A stretch of 64,000 nucleotides of DNA from Streptomyces capillispiralis (GCF_007829875.1 NZ_VIWV01000001.1:7638001-7702000); one strand, 5' to 3'. Positions 1-13,320 are shown, counted from the stretch's first letter. The notes: a model not told the origin generated them from the sequence alone. Numbers and translations: made by a program.

Positions 1-1079
1 GTGTGCCGCACGCACTCCGTGACGACATCGCGCAGGCTCCCCGTGCGCTCCAGCAGGTCCCGCTGCACCTGGGCCCCGTTGCCCTCGCGCAGCAGCCGCG
101 CGCAGCCCTCGCGGGCCCGCTCCAGGTCGCCGTTGGCCTCCAGCGCCTCGCCGACGTGGTCGAGCAGGGCGCGGACGACCGCCTCGGCGGGCATCCGGCG
201 CATGGTCTCGGGGTGGAGCAGTTCGCCCGTCAGACCGGAGCGGGCCGCCTGCCAGGCGGCCAGCCGCAGCAGGCTCACGCCCGCGTCCAGCGGCTTGCGG
301 CCGTCCTTCCACTCGCGCGCCGCGGTGTCCACCAGCGCGCGGGCGAGGGTGGCGATCAGCCCCGCCGTCTCCGCGTGCAGACAGACGTCGGAGACCCGGA
401 TCTCCACCGTCGGGTACCGCTCGGACAGGCGCGCGTCGAAGTACACCATCGCCTCGTCCAGGATGACGCCGGTGGCCACCATGTCCGCGACCCGCCGGTG
501 GTACTGCTCGGCCGAGCCGAAGAGCTCCGTCGGACCGGCCGACGGCCAGCGCTGCCAGACCCGGCTGCGGTAGCTGCTGTACCCCGTCTCCTTGCCCTGC
601 CAGAACGGCGAGTTGGCGCTGAGCGCCGCCAGCACCGACAGCCAGGGCCGCAGCCGGTCCACGACGCCGACGCCCTCCTCGTCGGACTCCACGGAGACGT
701 GGACGTGGCAGCCCAGGACCAGCTGTTCCCGGGTGGCTATGCCGTACTGCTCCTCCATCCACTGGTAGCGCCGGTTGATACCGATGGCGGGACTGACCGG
801 CAGCGGGGAGGTCGCGAGCGCGGCGACCGTGCAGCCGATCTTCCCGGCATGGCCGGCGGCCTCCTCGCGGCAGCGCACGATCTCCGCGTGCAGGCTCTCC
901 ATGGACGACTGCGGATGCGTGGCGAACTCCAGCATCTGCTCGTGCAGTTCCTTCTCGAACACGTCCTGGTCCGCGTCGTCCCGGGCGGCCCGCGCGAGCA
1001 CCGCCGCGGACATCGCCCTGGGTTCACCCGTCTCCGGATCGACCAGGAGGAGTTCTTCCTCCACACCGACAGTGCGCAC
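1..1079 (-). CDS. GCS2/YbdK-type carboxylate-amine ligase, 3' end cut by the window
   Basis: ATP-dependent ligase of the glutamate-cysteine ligase type 2 family, members of which join glutamate to an amine or cysteine. Read on the minus strand from a GTG at 1079, the protein opens with VRTVGVEEELLLVDPETGEP, the family's N-terminal signature, and continues with HEQMLEFATHPQ, CHVHVSVES and SANSPFWQGKETGY. It ends at the window edge in TECVRH, only a few residues short of the expected C-terminus, so about 359 residues are visible of roughly 362. It lies 108 bases downstream of glgB in the same direction and may be the last gene of that transcript. No distinct RBS decides the GTG, but the homologous start fits it. 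True substrate is unknown. Confidence 0.88.
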   Translation of the reverse strand, partial: MRTVGVEEELLLVDPETGEPRAMSAAVLARAARDDADQDVFEKELHEQMLEFATHPQSSMESLHAEIVRCREEAAGHAGKIGCTVAALATSPLPVSPAIGINRRYQWMEEQYGIATREQLVLGCHVHVSVESDEEGVGVVDRLRPWLSVLAALSANSPFWQGKETGYSSYRSRVWQRWPSAGPTELFGSAEQYHRRVADMVATGVILDEAMVYFDARLSERYPTVEIRVSDVCLHAETAGLIATLARALVDTAAREWKDGRKPLDAGVSLLRLAAWQAARSGLTGELLHPETMRRMPAEAVVRALLDHVGEALEANGDLERAREGCARLLREGNGAQVQRDLLERTGSLRDVVTECVRH

Positions 1080-1187
1080 GTACTGCCGCCCTTCTGTGAC
1101 TTGCCGCGACGACGCCGAGGGGTCCTCGGTCGTACGACCCCGAATGCCCCGCCCGGGGCGTCGGACACCTGACGGCGTCGTCGGGCC

Positions 1188-3419
1188 TCACAGATCGACC
1201 GGCGTGAGCCACACCGTGGCGAGCGGCGGCAGCGTGAGCCGGACGCGGCCGTCCTCGGGCTTGACCGGATCCGGGTGCGTGACGTCCCCGCCGCCGTAGT
1301 GCGCGGCGTCGGTGTTGAGGACCTCCTGCCAGGCGGTCACGTCGTCCCCGGCGTCGAGCTCGTAGTCGTGCCGGACCACGGGGGAGAAGTTCGACACCGA
1401 CAGCAGCGGGCGGCCCCGGACGTCGTACCGCAGGAACGCGAAGACGTTGTCGTCGGCGGCGTCGACCGACACCCACCGGAAACCGGACGGGTCGGTGTCG
1501 CGCTGCCACAGGGCCGGTGTCGCCCGGTAGCGGGTGTTGAGATCGCGGACCAGGTCCCGCACCCCGCGGTGGTCGCCCGCGGAGTGGTACCCGTCGTCGA
1601 GCAGCCACCACTCCGGGCCCTGCTGCTCGGACCACTCGGCGCCCTGCGCGAACTCCTGTCCCATGAAGAGGAGTTGCTTGCCCGGGTGGGCCCACATGAA
1701 GCCGAGGTAGGCGCGGACGTTGGCGCGCCGCTGCCACCAGTCGCCGGGCATCTTCGACACCAGCGCCTGCTTGCCGTGCACCACCTCGTCGTGCGAGATC
1801 GGCAGCACGTAGTTCTCGCTGTAGGCGTACACCATCGCGAAGGTCATCTCGTGGTGGTGGTACTTGCGGTGCACCGGCTCGTGGGAGACGTACTCCAGCG
1901 AGTCGTGCATCCAGCCCATGTTCCACTTGAAGCCGAACCCGAGGCCGCCGGTGTCGGTGGGCCGGGTCACCCCGCCCCACGCCGTCGACTCCTCGGCGAT
2001 CGTCACCACCCCGGGGCAGCGCCGGTACACGGTGGCGTTCATCTCCTGGAGGAACGCCATCGCCGCCAGGTCCTCCCGGCCGCCGTACGCGTTGGGCTCC
2101 CACTGGCCGTCCTCGCGCGAGTAGTCGAGGTAGAGCATGGAGGCGACCGCGTCCACCCGCAGGCCGTCGATGTGGAACTCCTGGCACCAGTACACGGCGT
2201 TCGCGACCAGGAAGTTGCGCACCTCGGTGCGCGCGAAGTCGAAGGTGTACGTCCCCCAGTCGGGGTGCTCCGCGCGCCGGGAGTCCCCGGGCTCGTACAG
2301 CGGGTCACCGTCGAACCGGGCCAGCGCCCAGTCGTCCTTGGGGAAGTGCGCCGGCACCCAGTCCATGATCACGCCGATCCCGGCCCGGTGCAGGGCGTCG
2401 ACCAGGTACCGGAAGTCGTCGGGGGTGCCGAGGCGGGCCGTGGGCGCGTAGAACCCGGTGACCTGGTAGCCCCAGGACGGGCCGAAGGGGTGCTCGGCGA
2501 CCGGCATCAGCTCGACGTGGGTGAAGCCGAGGTCCTTGACGTACGCGGGCAGCTGCTCGGCCAGCTGACGGTACGTCAGGCCCGGTCGCCAGGACGGCAG
2601 GTGCACCTCGTACACCGAGAACGGCGCCTCGTGCAGGGGCGTCGCGGCCCGCCGCGCCATCCACTCCCCGTCGCCCCACGCGTACCGCGAGGAGGTGACG
2701 ACGGACGCCGTGTTCGGCGGTTCCTCCGTGCGGCGGGCCATCGGGTCGGCCTTGAGGAACCGGTGGCCGTAGCGGGAGTGGATCTCGAACTTGTAGCAGG
2801 TGCCCTCGCCGACGCCCGGCAGGAACAGCTCCCACACCCCGGACGAGCCGAGCGAGCGCATCGGGAACGCCGTGCCGTCCCAGTGGGTGAAGTCCGCGGC
2901 GACCCGCACCCCCTGCGCGTTGGGCGCCCACACCGTGAAGCGGGTGCCGGTGACGCCCTGGTGCGTCATGGGGTGGGCGCCGAGCGCCGTCCACAGTTCC
3001 TCGTGCCGGCCCTCGCCGATCAGGTGCAGGTCCAGCTCGCCGAGCGCGGGCAGGAAGCGGTACGGGTCGTGCGTCTCCACGGCCTCGTCGTCCCCGTAGG
3101 CCACCGCCAGGGTGTACGCGGGGATCGCGTCCAGCGGGAGCACGGCGGAGAAGAGGCCGTCGCCCTCCGAGACGAGCGGGGTGCGCTCGCCGTCGACGAC
3201 CACGCCCACCTCGCGCGCGAAGGGGCGCAGCGCCCGGAACGCGATGCCGCCGGGCACCGGATGGGCGCCGAGCAGCGCGTGCGGATCGTGGTGGGCGCCC
3301 GCCAGCAGGCGCCCCCGGTCGGCCGGGTCGAGGGGCGGCGCGGTCCCGTGGACCGGGCCGTCGGGGGCGGACGGGGCGGGCCCGGCCGATTCGGGAAGCG
3401 GGGTGTCACGCAGGGCCAC
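1188..3419 (-). CDS. glgB: 1,4-alpha-glucan branching enzyme GlgB
   Basis: Creates alpha-1,6 branches in linear alpha-1,4-glucan; in the GlgE pathway it branches chains extended from maltose-1-phosphate. The 743-aa protein has N-terminal beta-sandwich modules (about 1-230, including FTVWAPNAQGVRVAADF), then a GH13 barrel. Visible catalytic motifs are DGLRVDAVASMLYLDY with the nucleophile Asp near residue 422, and VTIAEESTAWGG with the acid Glu near 476. ISHDEVVHGK and MGQEFAQ are typical GlgB signatures. Its ATG lies 4 bases past the pep2 stop, so it is cotranscribed with glgE-treS-pep2. Length matches full-size actinobacterial GlgB. Confidence 0.97.
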   Translation of the reverse strand: MALRDTPLPESAGPAPSAPDGPVHGTAPPLDPADRGRLLAGAHHDPHALLGAHPVPGGIAFRALRPFAREVGVVVDGERTPLVSEGDGLFSAVLPLDAIPAYTLAVAYGDDEAVETHDPYRFLPALGELDLHLIGEGRHEELWTALGAHPMTHQGVTGTRFTVWAPNAQGVRVAADFTHWDGTAFPMRSLGSSGVWELFLPGVGEGTCYKFEIHSRYGHRFLKADPMARRTEEPPNTASVVTSSRYAWGDGEWMARRAATPLHEAPFSVYEVHLPSWRPGLTYRQLAEQLPAYVKDLGFTHVELMPVAEHPFGPSWGYQVTGFYAPTARLGTPDDFRYLVDALHRAGIGVIMDWVPAHFPKDDWALARFDGDPLYEPGDSRRAEHPDWGTYTFDFARTEVRNFLVANAVYWCQEFHIDGLRVDAVASMLYLDYSREDGQWEPNAYGGREDLAAMAFLQEMNATVYRRCPGVVTIAEESTAWGGVTRPTDTGGLGFGFKWNMGWMHDSLEYVSHEPVHRKYHHHEMTFAMVYAYSENYVLPISHDEVVHGKQALVSKMPGDWWQRRANVRAYLGFMWAHPGKQLLFMGQEFAQGAEWSEQQGPEWWLLDDGYHSAGDHRGVRDLVRDLNTRYRATPALWQRDTDPSGFRWVSVDAADDNVFAFLRYDVRGRPLLSVSNFSPVVRHDYELDAGDDVTAWQEVLNTDAAHYGGGDVTHPDPVKPEDGRVRLTLPPLATVWLTPVDL

Positions 3420-3423
3420 GGCT

Positions 3424-4782
3424 TCAGTCTCCTCTCACGGCGAGGCGCTCGATCGCCGCCATGGGTACGGGCAGCCAGTCGGGTCGGTGCCGGGCCTCGT
3501 ACAGCACCTCGTACACGGCACGGTCGGTCTCGTAGGCGCGGAGCAGACCGTGCTTCTTGCGCGGGTCCCAGCCGGCGCGGGCGGCGTAGCCCGCGCAGTA
3601 GGCCTCGCGGCAGCGCCGCGCCCACTCCGGGCGCCAGGGGCGGCGCTGCCGGGCGGCGTAGTCGAAGGAGCGCAGCATCCCGGCGATGTCCCGCACGGGC
3701 GAGTGGGCGCTGCGCCGTTCGGACAGCGGCCGGGACGGCTCGCCCTCGAAGTCGATGACGAACCACTCGCGCCCCGCCCGCAGCACCTGCCCGAGGTGCA
3801 GGTCGCCGTGGATGCGCTGGGCGGGCGGCCCGGCGTCGCAGGTGGCCAGCGCCGCGAAGGCGGACCGCAGCCCCGGCACGAACGGCTGGAGCGCGGGGAC
3901 GGCGTGCGCGGCGGCGGTCAGCCGCTCGGTCATCGCCGCCGCCGTCCGCCCGTTCTCGCCGGGCTCGCCGACGGGGAAGGCCGAGGACAGCGCCAGGTGG
4001 ACGTCCGCCGTGGCCCGGCCCAGGGCGTGCGCCTGCGCGGTGAAGTCGTCACCGGAGGCCAGCGCGTCGAGGGCGAGGGTCCAGCCGTCGGAGGCGTCGC
4101 GCAGATACGGCTGGAGCACGCCGAGCGTCGCCTTGAACGGATGCGTGGTGCGGAACCAGGCCACGGGGGCGGGCACGCGGTGGCAGCCCTGGCGGGCCAG
4201 CGCGCCCGGCACCTCCAGGTCCGGGTTGACTCCGGGCTGGATGCGCCGGAACAGCTTCAGGATGTACTCGTCGCCGTACACCAGCGAGGAGTTGGACTGC
4301 TCGGCGGTCATCAGCCGCGGCACGAGCCCGGCGGGCACCGGCTGGGACGCGTCGCACCCGAACCGCAGGGGGCCCGCCGTGCCGGGGCGGCGCAGCCGCT
4401 CCAGGAGCAGTTGGGCGGCGCGCGGGTCGTGCAGGGCGTCGTAGACCGCCAGACCGGCCAGCTGTCCGTCCCGCACCCTGCCGATCAGCGCCTTGCCCAG
4501 ACGCGGCGAGGGGTGTTCCCGTACGCCGAGGAGGAGCTGGTAGCAGTCACCGGCCGGGGCCGTGCCCCCGGGGACGGGCACGCCGCCGTGACCCGCGTGG
4601 ACCAGCAGGTGCAGACAGCCCGGGAACAGCTCCGTCATCGACAGCACGCCGAGGTCGGTGACGGGCCGGTCCTTGCCGGCGAACCAGCGCTGGAGCGGCA
4701 GCCACTCGCGCAGCAGCCCGGCGAGCGATTCCATGGGCTCGGCGGGCGCGCTCCGTGGGCGCAGGAATGCGGTCTTCGTCAT
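3424..4782 (-). CDS. pep2: Maltokinase Pep2
   Basis: Phosphorylates maltose with ATP to alpha-maltose-1-phosphate, the donor for GlgE. The 452-aa protein has the aminoglycoside-phosphotransferase-like fold: ATP-lobe sequence YILKLFRRIQPGVNPDLEV, Brenner motif RIHGDLHLGQVLR and metal-binding VIDFEGEPSRPLSERR. C-terminal GWDPRKKHGLLRAYETDRAV is typical of maltokinases. It is separate from TreS, unlike the TreS-Pep2 fusions of some actinobacteria. It starts 28 bases after the treS stop and ends 4 bases before glgB. RBS-like AAGGAGG lies upstream of the ATG at 4782. Confidence 0.95.
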   Translation of the reverse strand: MTKTAFLRPRSAPAEPMESLAGLLREWLPLQRWFAGKDRPVTDLGVLSMTELFPGCLHLLVHAGHGGVPVPGGTAPAGDCYQLLLGVREHPSPRLGKALIGRVRDGQLAGLAVYDALHDPRAAQLLLERLRRPGTAGPLRFGCDASQPVPAGLVPRLMTAEQSNSSLVYGDEYILKLFRRIQPGVNPDLEVPGALARQGCHRVPAPVAWFRTTHPFKATLGVLQPYLRDASDGWTLALDALASGDDFTAQAHALGRATADVHLALSSAFPVGEPGENGRTAAAMTERLTAAAHAVPALQPFVPGLRSAFAALATCDAGPPAQRIHGDLHLGQVLRAGREWFVIDFEGEPSRPLSERRSAHSPVRDIAGMLRSFDYAARQRRPWRPEWARRCREAYCAGYAARAGWDPRKKHGLLRAYETDRAVYEVLYEARHRPDWLPVPMAAIERLAVRGD

Positions 4783-4810
4783 GGTGACGCCTCCTTACGC
4801 CGGCACACGC

Positions 4811-6525
<1,715 letters not shown>

Positions 6526-6529
<4 letters not shown>

Positions 6530-8523
6530 CGCGTTCCTGACCCTCCGTTTCGCGGTGCGGCGGGCGGTCGCTGGACGTGCAGGACATGCGCGGGAGCCCG
6601 CCCCGGCTCCAGCCGCACGTAGTTGGCGCCGCCCCATCGGTAGGTCTCGCCGGTGAGCTCGTCGCGCACTGGTACCGGCTCGTGCCGGTCCAGGCCGAGC
6701 TGCGGCATGTCGAGGGAGACCGTGGCCTCCTGCGTGTGGTGGGGGTCGAGGTTGGCGACCACGAGCACCACGTCGGAGCCGCTGCGCTTGCTGTACGCGA
6801 TGACGGAGTCGTTGTCGGTGTGGTGGAAGCGGAGGTTCCTGAGGTGGTGGAGCGCGGGGTGTTCCCGGCGGATGGTGTTGAGCCGGGTGATGAGGGGGGC
6901 GATGGTGCGGCCCTCGCGTTCGGCGGTGTCCCAGTCGCGGGGGGTGAGCTGGTACTTCTCGCTGTCGAGGTACTCCTCGCCGCCTTCGCGCAGGGGGGTG
7001 TTCTCGCAGAGTTCGTAGCCGCTGTAGATGCCCCAGGAGGGGGAGAGGGTGGCGGCGAGGACGGCGCGGACCTCGAAGGCGGGCCGGCCGCCGTGCTGGA
7101 GGTAGGCGTGCAGGATGTCGGGGGTGTTGGCGAAGAAGTTGGGCCGCATGTAGGAGGCGGCCTCCCCCGAGAGTTCGGTGAGGTACTCGGTCAGTTCCTG
7201 CTTGGTGGTGCGCCAGGTGAAGTAGGTGTAGGACTGCTGGAAGCCGATCTGGGCGAGGGTGTGCATCATCGCGGGGCGGGTGAAGGCCTCCGCGAGGAAG
7301 ATCACGTCGGGGTCGGCGCGGTTGATCTCGCCGATCACCCGTTCCCAGAAGACGACCGGTTTGGTGTGGGGGTTGTCGACGCGGAAGATCCGTACGCCGT
7401 GGCCCATCCAGAACCTCAGGACGCGGACGGTCTCGGTGATGAGGCCGTCCATGTCGGCGTCGAAGGCGATGGGGTAGATGTCCTGGTACTTCTTCGGGGG
7501 GTTCTCGGCGTGGGCGATGGAGCCGTCGGGGCGGTGGTGGAACCACTCGGGGTGTTTGTGGACCCAGGGGTGGTCGGGGGAGCACTGGAGGGCGAAGTCG
7601 AGGGCGACCTCCAGGCCGAGGGCGCCGGCGCGGGTCACGAAGCGGGTGAAGTCCTCGATGGTGCCCAGGGCGGGGTGGACGGCGTCGTGGCCGCCCTCGG
7701 GGGAGCCGATGGCCCAGGGCACGCCGACGTCGTCGGGGCCGGCGTCGAGGGTGTTGTTGGGGCCTTTGCGGTAGGTGGTGCCGATGGGGTGGATGGGCGG
7801 GAGGTAGACGACGTCGAAGCCCATCGCGGCGATCGCGGGAAGGCGGCGGGCGGCGGTGTCGAAGGTGCCGTGGGGCTGCTCGGGGGTGCCCTCGGAGCGG
7901 GGGAAGAACTCGTACCAGGAGCCGTACAGGGCCCGTTCGCGTTCCACCAGCAGGGGCAGCGGGTCGCTGCTGGTGACCAGCTCCCGCAGCGGGTGGCGGG
8001 CCAGCACCGCGTCCACGTCCGGCGTCAGCGCCGCCGCCAGCCGGGTGGCACACGGCAGACCGTCGTCGCGCAGGGTCTCCGCCACCGCGCGCAGCACGTC
8101 CTGCCCGTCGTCCTTCGGCACCCCGGCGGCCGCGCGGTCGAAGAGGTCGGCGCCCTCCTCCAGCACCAGCCCGGTGTCGATGCCCGCCGGCACCTTGATC
8201 GTGGCGGTCCGGCGCCAGGTGGCGACCGGGTCGCCCCACGCCTCGACGCGGTACGTCCACCGGCCCGGCGCGTGGGCGGCGACCTCCGCGCCCCACCGGT
8301 CGGAACCCGGCGCCAGCTCCCGCATCGGCGTGAACGGCCCCGGACGCCCCTCGGGATCCTTCAGGACGACATTGGCGGCCACCGCGTCGTGCCCCTCACG
8401 GAAGAGGGTCGCGGTGACCTCGAACGCCTCGCCCACGACGGCCTTCGCCGGCCGCCTGCCGCAGTCGACGGACGGCCGGACGTCCCGTACCGGGACACGG
8501 CCGATGGTCCGGGTCGTCTTCAT
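6526..8523 (-). CDS. glgE: Alpha-1,4-glucan:maltose-1-phosphate maltosyltransferase GlgE
   Basis: Transfers maltosyl units from alpha-maltose-1-phosphate to the non-reducing end of alpha-1,4-glucans. The 665-aa protein starts MKTTRTIGRVPVRDVRP at 8523, with GGAGGT about 10 bases upstream. It has an N-terminal beta domain (to about 115), a helical insert (about 120-210) and a GH13 barrel. Catalytic motifs are RIFRVDNPHTKPVVFW (Asp about 383) and VIFLAEAFTRPAMM (Glu about 412). SYTYFTWRTTKQELTEYL is a GlgE hallmark. First gene of the operon with treS (4-base overlap), pep2 and glgB. No convincing promoter was seen in the 77-base gap upstream. Confidence 0.96.
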
Positions 8524-8587
8524 GGGGCTGTGCACCTCCGCCGTGCTCGGCGCCCGGGCCGTTGCGCCGGACGTGGGACCGCATGGA

Positions 8588-8613
8588 GGCGGGAAGGTCC
8601 TCACCTTCCCGCC
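8588..8613 (-). terminator. Hairpin terminator at the end of the DUF5133 gene
   Basis: An 11-bp perfect stem (GGCGGGAAGGT pairing with ACCTTCCCGCC) with loop CCTC. The TGA of the DUF5133 gene (8601-8603) lies at the loop and stem edge, so the hairpin overlaps the stop codon. It could separate DUF5133 transcription from the glgE operon, which starts 65 bases further on. No U-tract, as usual in Streptomyces. Confidence 0.6.
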
Positions 8614-8900
8614 GGGGAGCGCCGCTCGACGGCGGGCGGACCCCGCCTGACCGCCGCGGCCGGACGGGGCCTGTCGTTCTGCTCCTGCAGATAGGTGCCG
8701 AGGGTGCTGCGCAGGTACCGCTCGGCGGCGTCCGCCGCCTCCCGCGCGCAGCGCTTGCCCATCAGCACGCAGAGCGTGTAGCCGGAGTCCTCGAAGGTGG
8801 CCCGGACCGTGTGGTCGGTGGGGGCCGCCAGCATCACGCGTTCCCAGGCCCGGTAGCGGCGCAACTGCCGGGCGACTTCGGCTTTGGCGGGTAGCAGCAT
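8601..8900 (-). CDS. DUF5133-type small conserved protein
   Basis: A 99-aa protein of unknown function, recognised as the Streptomyces-rich DUF5133 type from MLLPAKAEVARQLRRYRAWE and SGYTLCVLMGKRCAREAADA, followed by an Arg/Pro-rich low-complexity tail. The ATG at 8900 is chosen because the family begins MLLP and GGAAAGGTGAAC precedes it; an upstream in-frame start at 9032 would add 44 residues that look non-coding. No signal peptide or membrane segment. It is divergent from the HATPase-like gene and in line with the glgE operon, but a hairpin at its stop probably isolates it. Confidence 0.75.
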   Translation of the reverse strand: MLLPAKAEVARQLRRYRAWERVMLAAPTDHTVRATFEDSGYTLCVLMGKRCAREAADAAERYLRSTLGTYLQEQNDRPRPAAAVRRGPPAVERRSPAGR

Positions 8901-9261
8901 GGCGCCGTTCACCTTTCCGGGGCTCGATGGGGGCGCGTTGTCCCGACGGTCGGGCGGCGGCCGTGCGCACGGATGCACGGACCCGTAACGGCGATCGAGG
9001 TCTTCACACATGGTGCACGCGCGATGACCCACCGTCTTGTTGGAATTTCAATCACCAGGGGTGGGGTCCGCGGCCGGTCACGGCCGTACGCCGCCCGGGT
9101 GCCGTCACGGGGACCCCACGGGCCGCTCGTGTTGCACGAATGGACCAACCCCCTCACCCTGAAGGTGACTCAGAAGCGATGCCCGCTCACGTTCCGTGGC
9201 CGGGGGCCCGCCCCGCGGGGGCGAGGAGGAACGAGAGCTTCGCGGTGAGGAGCCGACGACC
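8901..9261. other. 361-bp divergent intergenic region with an AT-rich palindrome
   Basis: Separates the DUF5133 gene (minus) from the HATPase-like/glgX pair (plus) and must hold both promoters. The only AT-rich patch contains TTGGAATTTCAA at 9040-9051, a near-perfect 12-bp palindrome (TTGnAATTnCAA) that could be an operator or part of a promoter. No clean -35/-10 pair or GGGTAC box was found. GGTGAGGAG just before 9262 is the RBS of the plus-strand gene. Confidence 0.4.
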
Positions 9262-9770
9262 ATGAAGACCGCAGTGCCCTGCTACTACCACCTCGACGTG
9301 GAAGTCAGCCCGGAGAAGGTGGGACAGGTCAGCCGCATACTGGCCGCCCACCTGCGGTTCTGGGACCTGGAGAACCTGATGGAACCCGTCTGCGGCGGCG
9401 CCGAGATGCTGCTGAGGGCCATCGACGAGCACGCCACCGACAAGAACACGTCGATCGAGATGTGGTGGAACGGCCAGCACCTCATCACAGCCATCGGGGA
9501 CCACGACCGCGCCCTGCGCCCCGACCAGGAGCTGCGCGGCTGTCTGGAGCACATCGCGGCGAGCAGCGACGGCTGGGGCTGCTGCGCCACCGAGACCGGC
9601 AGCAAGGTCATCTGGTTCTCGCAGCGCGCCCGCGCCGGCGAGCGCGTCCCGCTGGTGCCGACCGGCCCCGACCCGCGCGAGAGCGAGGGCCTGGACCTGC
9701 CCCGCGAGGTCAGCGTCGCACAGCTGACCGGCCGGGTCCGAACACCGGGCGGCCTCCTGGAGGAGGCCCG

Positions 9771-9774
<4 letters not shown>
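9262..9774 (+). CDS. Degenerate HATPase/RsbW-like protein coupled to glgX
   Basis: A 170-aa protein resembling the small histidine-kinase-like ATPases (RsbW-type) common in Streptomyces: the C-terminal block SDGWGCCATETGSKVIWFSQ aligns with the usual GRGL...WG....GKTVWAEL ending. The equivalent of the ATP N-box reads GGAEMLLRAIDEHATDK and lacks the expected Asn, so ATP binding is doubtful. The ATG at 9262 follows GGTGAGGAGCCGACGACC. Its TGA overlaps the glgX GTG (GTGA), so the two are translationally coupled. It may regulate glgX or a nearby sigma-B-type factor; that is inference. Confidence 0.65.
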
Positions 9775-11921
<2,147 letters not shown>

Positions 11922-11926
11922 GCGGG

Positions 11927-11945
11927 CCGCCCCGGCCCCGGGCGG
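11927..11945. terminator. Bidirectional hairpin between glgX and the VOC gene
   Basis: A 6-bp CCGCCC/GGGCGG stem with a 7-base loop fills the 26-base gap between two convergent stop codons. It is short but positioned as a shared terminator. Confidence 0.45.
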
Positions 11946-11947
11946 TG

Positions 11948-12751
11948 TCACCGCTCGGGGCGGGAGGTCACCGTGAACTGGGCGCCCTCGTTGTCGCGCA
12001 GCACGGCCTCGTCATCGCTCTCGGACAGGACGCTGCCGCCGTGCCGCTCGGCGGCGCGTGCGCAGGCCGCCACGTCCTTCACGGTGAAGTGAACCTGCCA
12101 GTGCGGGCGGATCGCCGGGTCGGGAGCCGACTCCGCCGCCCCCGACTCGATCCGCGCCACCACCTGCCCGCCGCTGCGCAGCACCACTTCCTCGCCCTCG
12201 TACTGCACCTCGCAGCAGCCGGGCTGGTCGGACGCCCAGTCGAAGACCTCGCCGTAGAAGATCGCGGCGTCGAAGGCGTCCCGGGTGTGCAGCCGGATGA
12301 ACGCCGGCTGCGCGCGGCGCCAGGTGGGCCAGTCGGTGAACAGCTCGCCCTCCCAGATCCCGAACGTCGCCCCGTCCCGGTCGGCCAGCAGCGCCGCCCG
12401 CCCGGGCGGCAGGGAGATCGGGCCGACCGCCGAGGTGCCGCCGCGCTCCTGCACCCGCGCCGCGGCCTCGTCCGCGCTGCGCACCGCGAAGTACGGCGTC
12501 CACGCCACCGCCATCTGCCACATGGTGGCGACCCCGGCGATCCCGGCCACCGGCGCTCCGTCGGCCAGCGCGATGCGGAACCGGTCGCCGAGCCGGACCG
12601 GACGCCACTGCCAGCCCAGGACGGCCCCGTAGAACTCCTCGGTCGTCTTCACGTCGCGGCTGGTCAGGCTGACCCAGCAGGGTGCCCCGAACACGGAGTG
12701 CGTCGAGAAGACGTCGGTCGTGGCGGCGGGGGAGGGCGTGTCGTGGTTCAT
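11948..12751 (-). CDS. VOC-superfamily (glyoxalase/bleomycin-resistance-like) tandem-domain protein
   Basis: A 267-aa cytoplasmic protein with two vicinal-oxygen-chelate domains: PCWVSLTSRDVKTTEEFYGA (about 25-130) and PAFIRLHTRDAFDAAIFYGE (about 148-260). Both show the FYGxVFGW-like core of proteins such as the hydroxylase/27-kDa antigen group. Substrate unknown. The ATG at 12751 (MNHDTPSPAATTDVFSTH) was preferred over an upstream in-frame start, because the added segment looks non-coding and contains a promoter. A strong sigma-B-type promoter (12836-12859) lies 85 bases upstream, suggesting control by a stress sigma factor, possibly the one encoded about 1 kb away. Confidence 0.88.
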   Translation of the reverse strand: MNHDTPSPAATTDVFSTHSVFGAPCWVSLTSRDVKTTEEFYGAVLGWQWRPVRLGDRFRIALADGAPVAGIAGVATMWQMAVAWTPYFAVRSADEAAARVQERGGTSAVGPISLPPGRAALLADRDGATFGIWEGELFTDWPTWRRAQPAFIRLHTRDAFDAAIFYGEVFDWASDQPGCCEVQYEGEEVVLRSGGQVVARIESGAAESAPDPAIRPHWQVHFTVKDVAACARAAERHGGSVLSESDDEAVLRDNEGAQFTVTSRPER

Positions 12752-12835
12752 GGCAGTCGCGTCCTGATCTCGTCGGCCTGGCAGCCACCCGGATGTCACC
12801 AGTGTCCGCCGGATACCGGTCCGGGCGCCTGCCGA

Positions 12836-12859
12836 GTACCCCGGCGGTGGCACCGAAAC
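12836..12859 (-). promoter_or_regulatory. Sigma-B-type promoter for the VOC gene
   Basis: On the minus strand: GTTT (12859-12856), a 14-base spacer, then GGGTAC (12841-12836). This matches the Streptomyces sigma-B/sigma-H class consensus GNNT-N14-16-GGGTAC/T exactly. The predicted transcript start near 12829 leaves a leader of about 78 bases before the VOC ATG. Confidence 0.6.
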
Positions 12860-12999
12860 GGTGACCCCGGCCACCCGGCCCACCCCGGTGGCACGGGACG
12901 GTCCGAGTGGTGACGATGGAGGGATCGGACACTGGGTGAAGGCACTCAAGCACTATGCGAAGGCACGATGAGAGCGGCACACCGGACCCGGAGGTGACC

Positions 13000-13320
13000 A
13001 TGACCACGGACGGGGGCGCGGACCGGATCCTCCAGCTGGAGGAAGAGGTGCAGCAGCTGAAGGAAGCGGTCGCTTCGCACGCGGTGGTGGACCAGGCGAT
13101 CGGCATGATCGTCGCCCTCGGCAGGGTCTCGCCCGACCAGGGCTGGACGGTGCTGAAGGAGGTCTCCCAGCGGACCAACATCAAGCTCCGCCACGTGGCC
13201 GACCTGATCCTCGTCTGGGGGCGCACCGGCCTGCTGCCCGCGGAGGTGCGGACGGTGCTGGAGGAGGTCCTGGACCGGCTCGGCCCCACCCAGGTCCCGG
13301 GCGCGCCGCCGGAGCGCTGA
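13000..13320 (+). CDS. ANTAR-domain RNA-binding regulator
   Basis: A 106-aa protein consisting mostly of an ANTAR domain, which binds paired hairpins in nascent RNA and causes antitermination. A predicted coiled-coil (ILQLEEEVQQLKEAVASH) leads into the three-helix ANTAR core VVDQAIGMIVALGRVSPDQG and VLKEVSQRTNIKLRHVADLI. There is no receiver or GAF sensor domain, so it is probably controlled by partner proteins or abundance. GGAGGTGACC directly precedes the ATG at 13000; an in-frame ATG at 12955 would add 15 unconvincing residues. Convergent with the sigma factor, sharing a terminator. Confidence 0.88.
   Translation: MTTDGGADRILQLEEEVQQLKEAVASHAVVDQAIGMIVALGRVSPDQGWTVLKEVSQRTNIKLRHVADLILVWGRTGLLPAEVRTVLEEVLDRLGPTQVPGAPPER

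Noticed and set aside
3..3758. Long open frames on the plus strand opposite the GCS2 ligase, glgB and pep2
   Set aside because: They are shadows caused by G/C-biased third positions; their products are Val/Arg/His/Gly-rich with no domain, while the minus strand encodes full, recognisable proteins.
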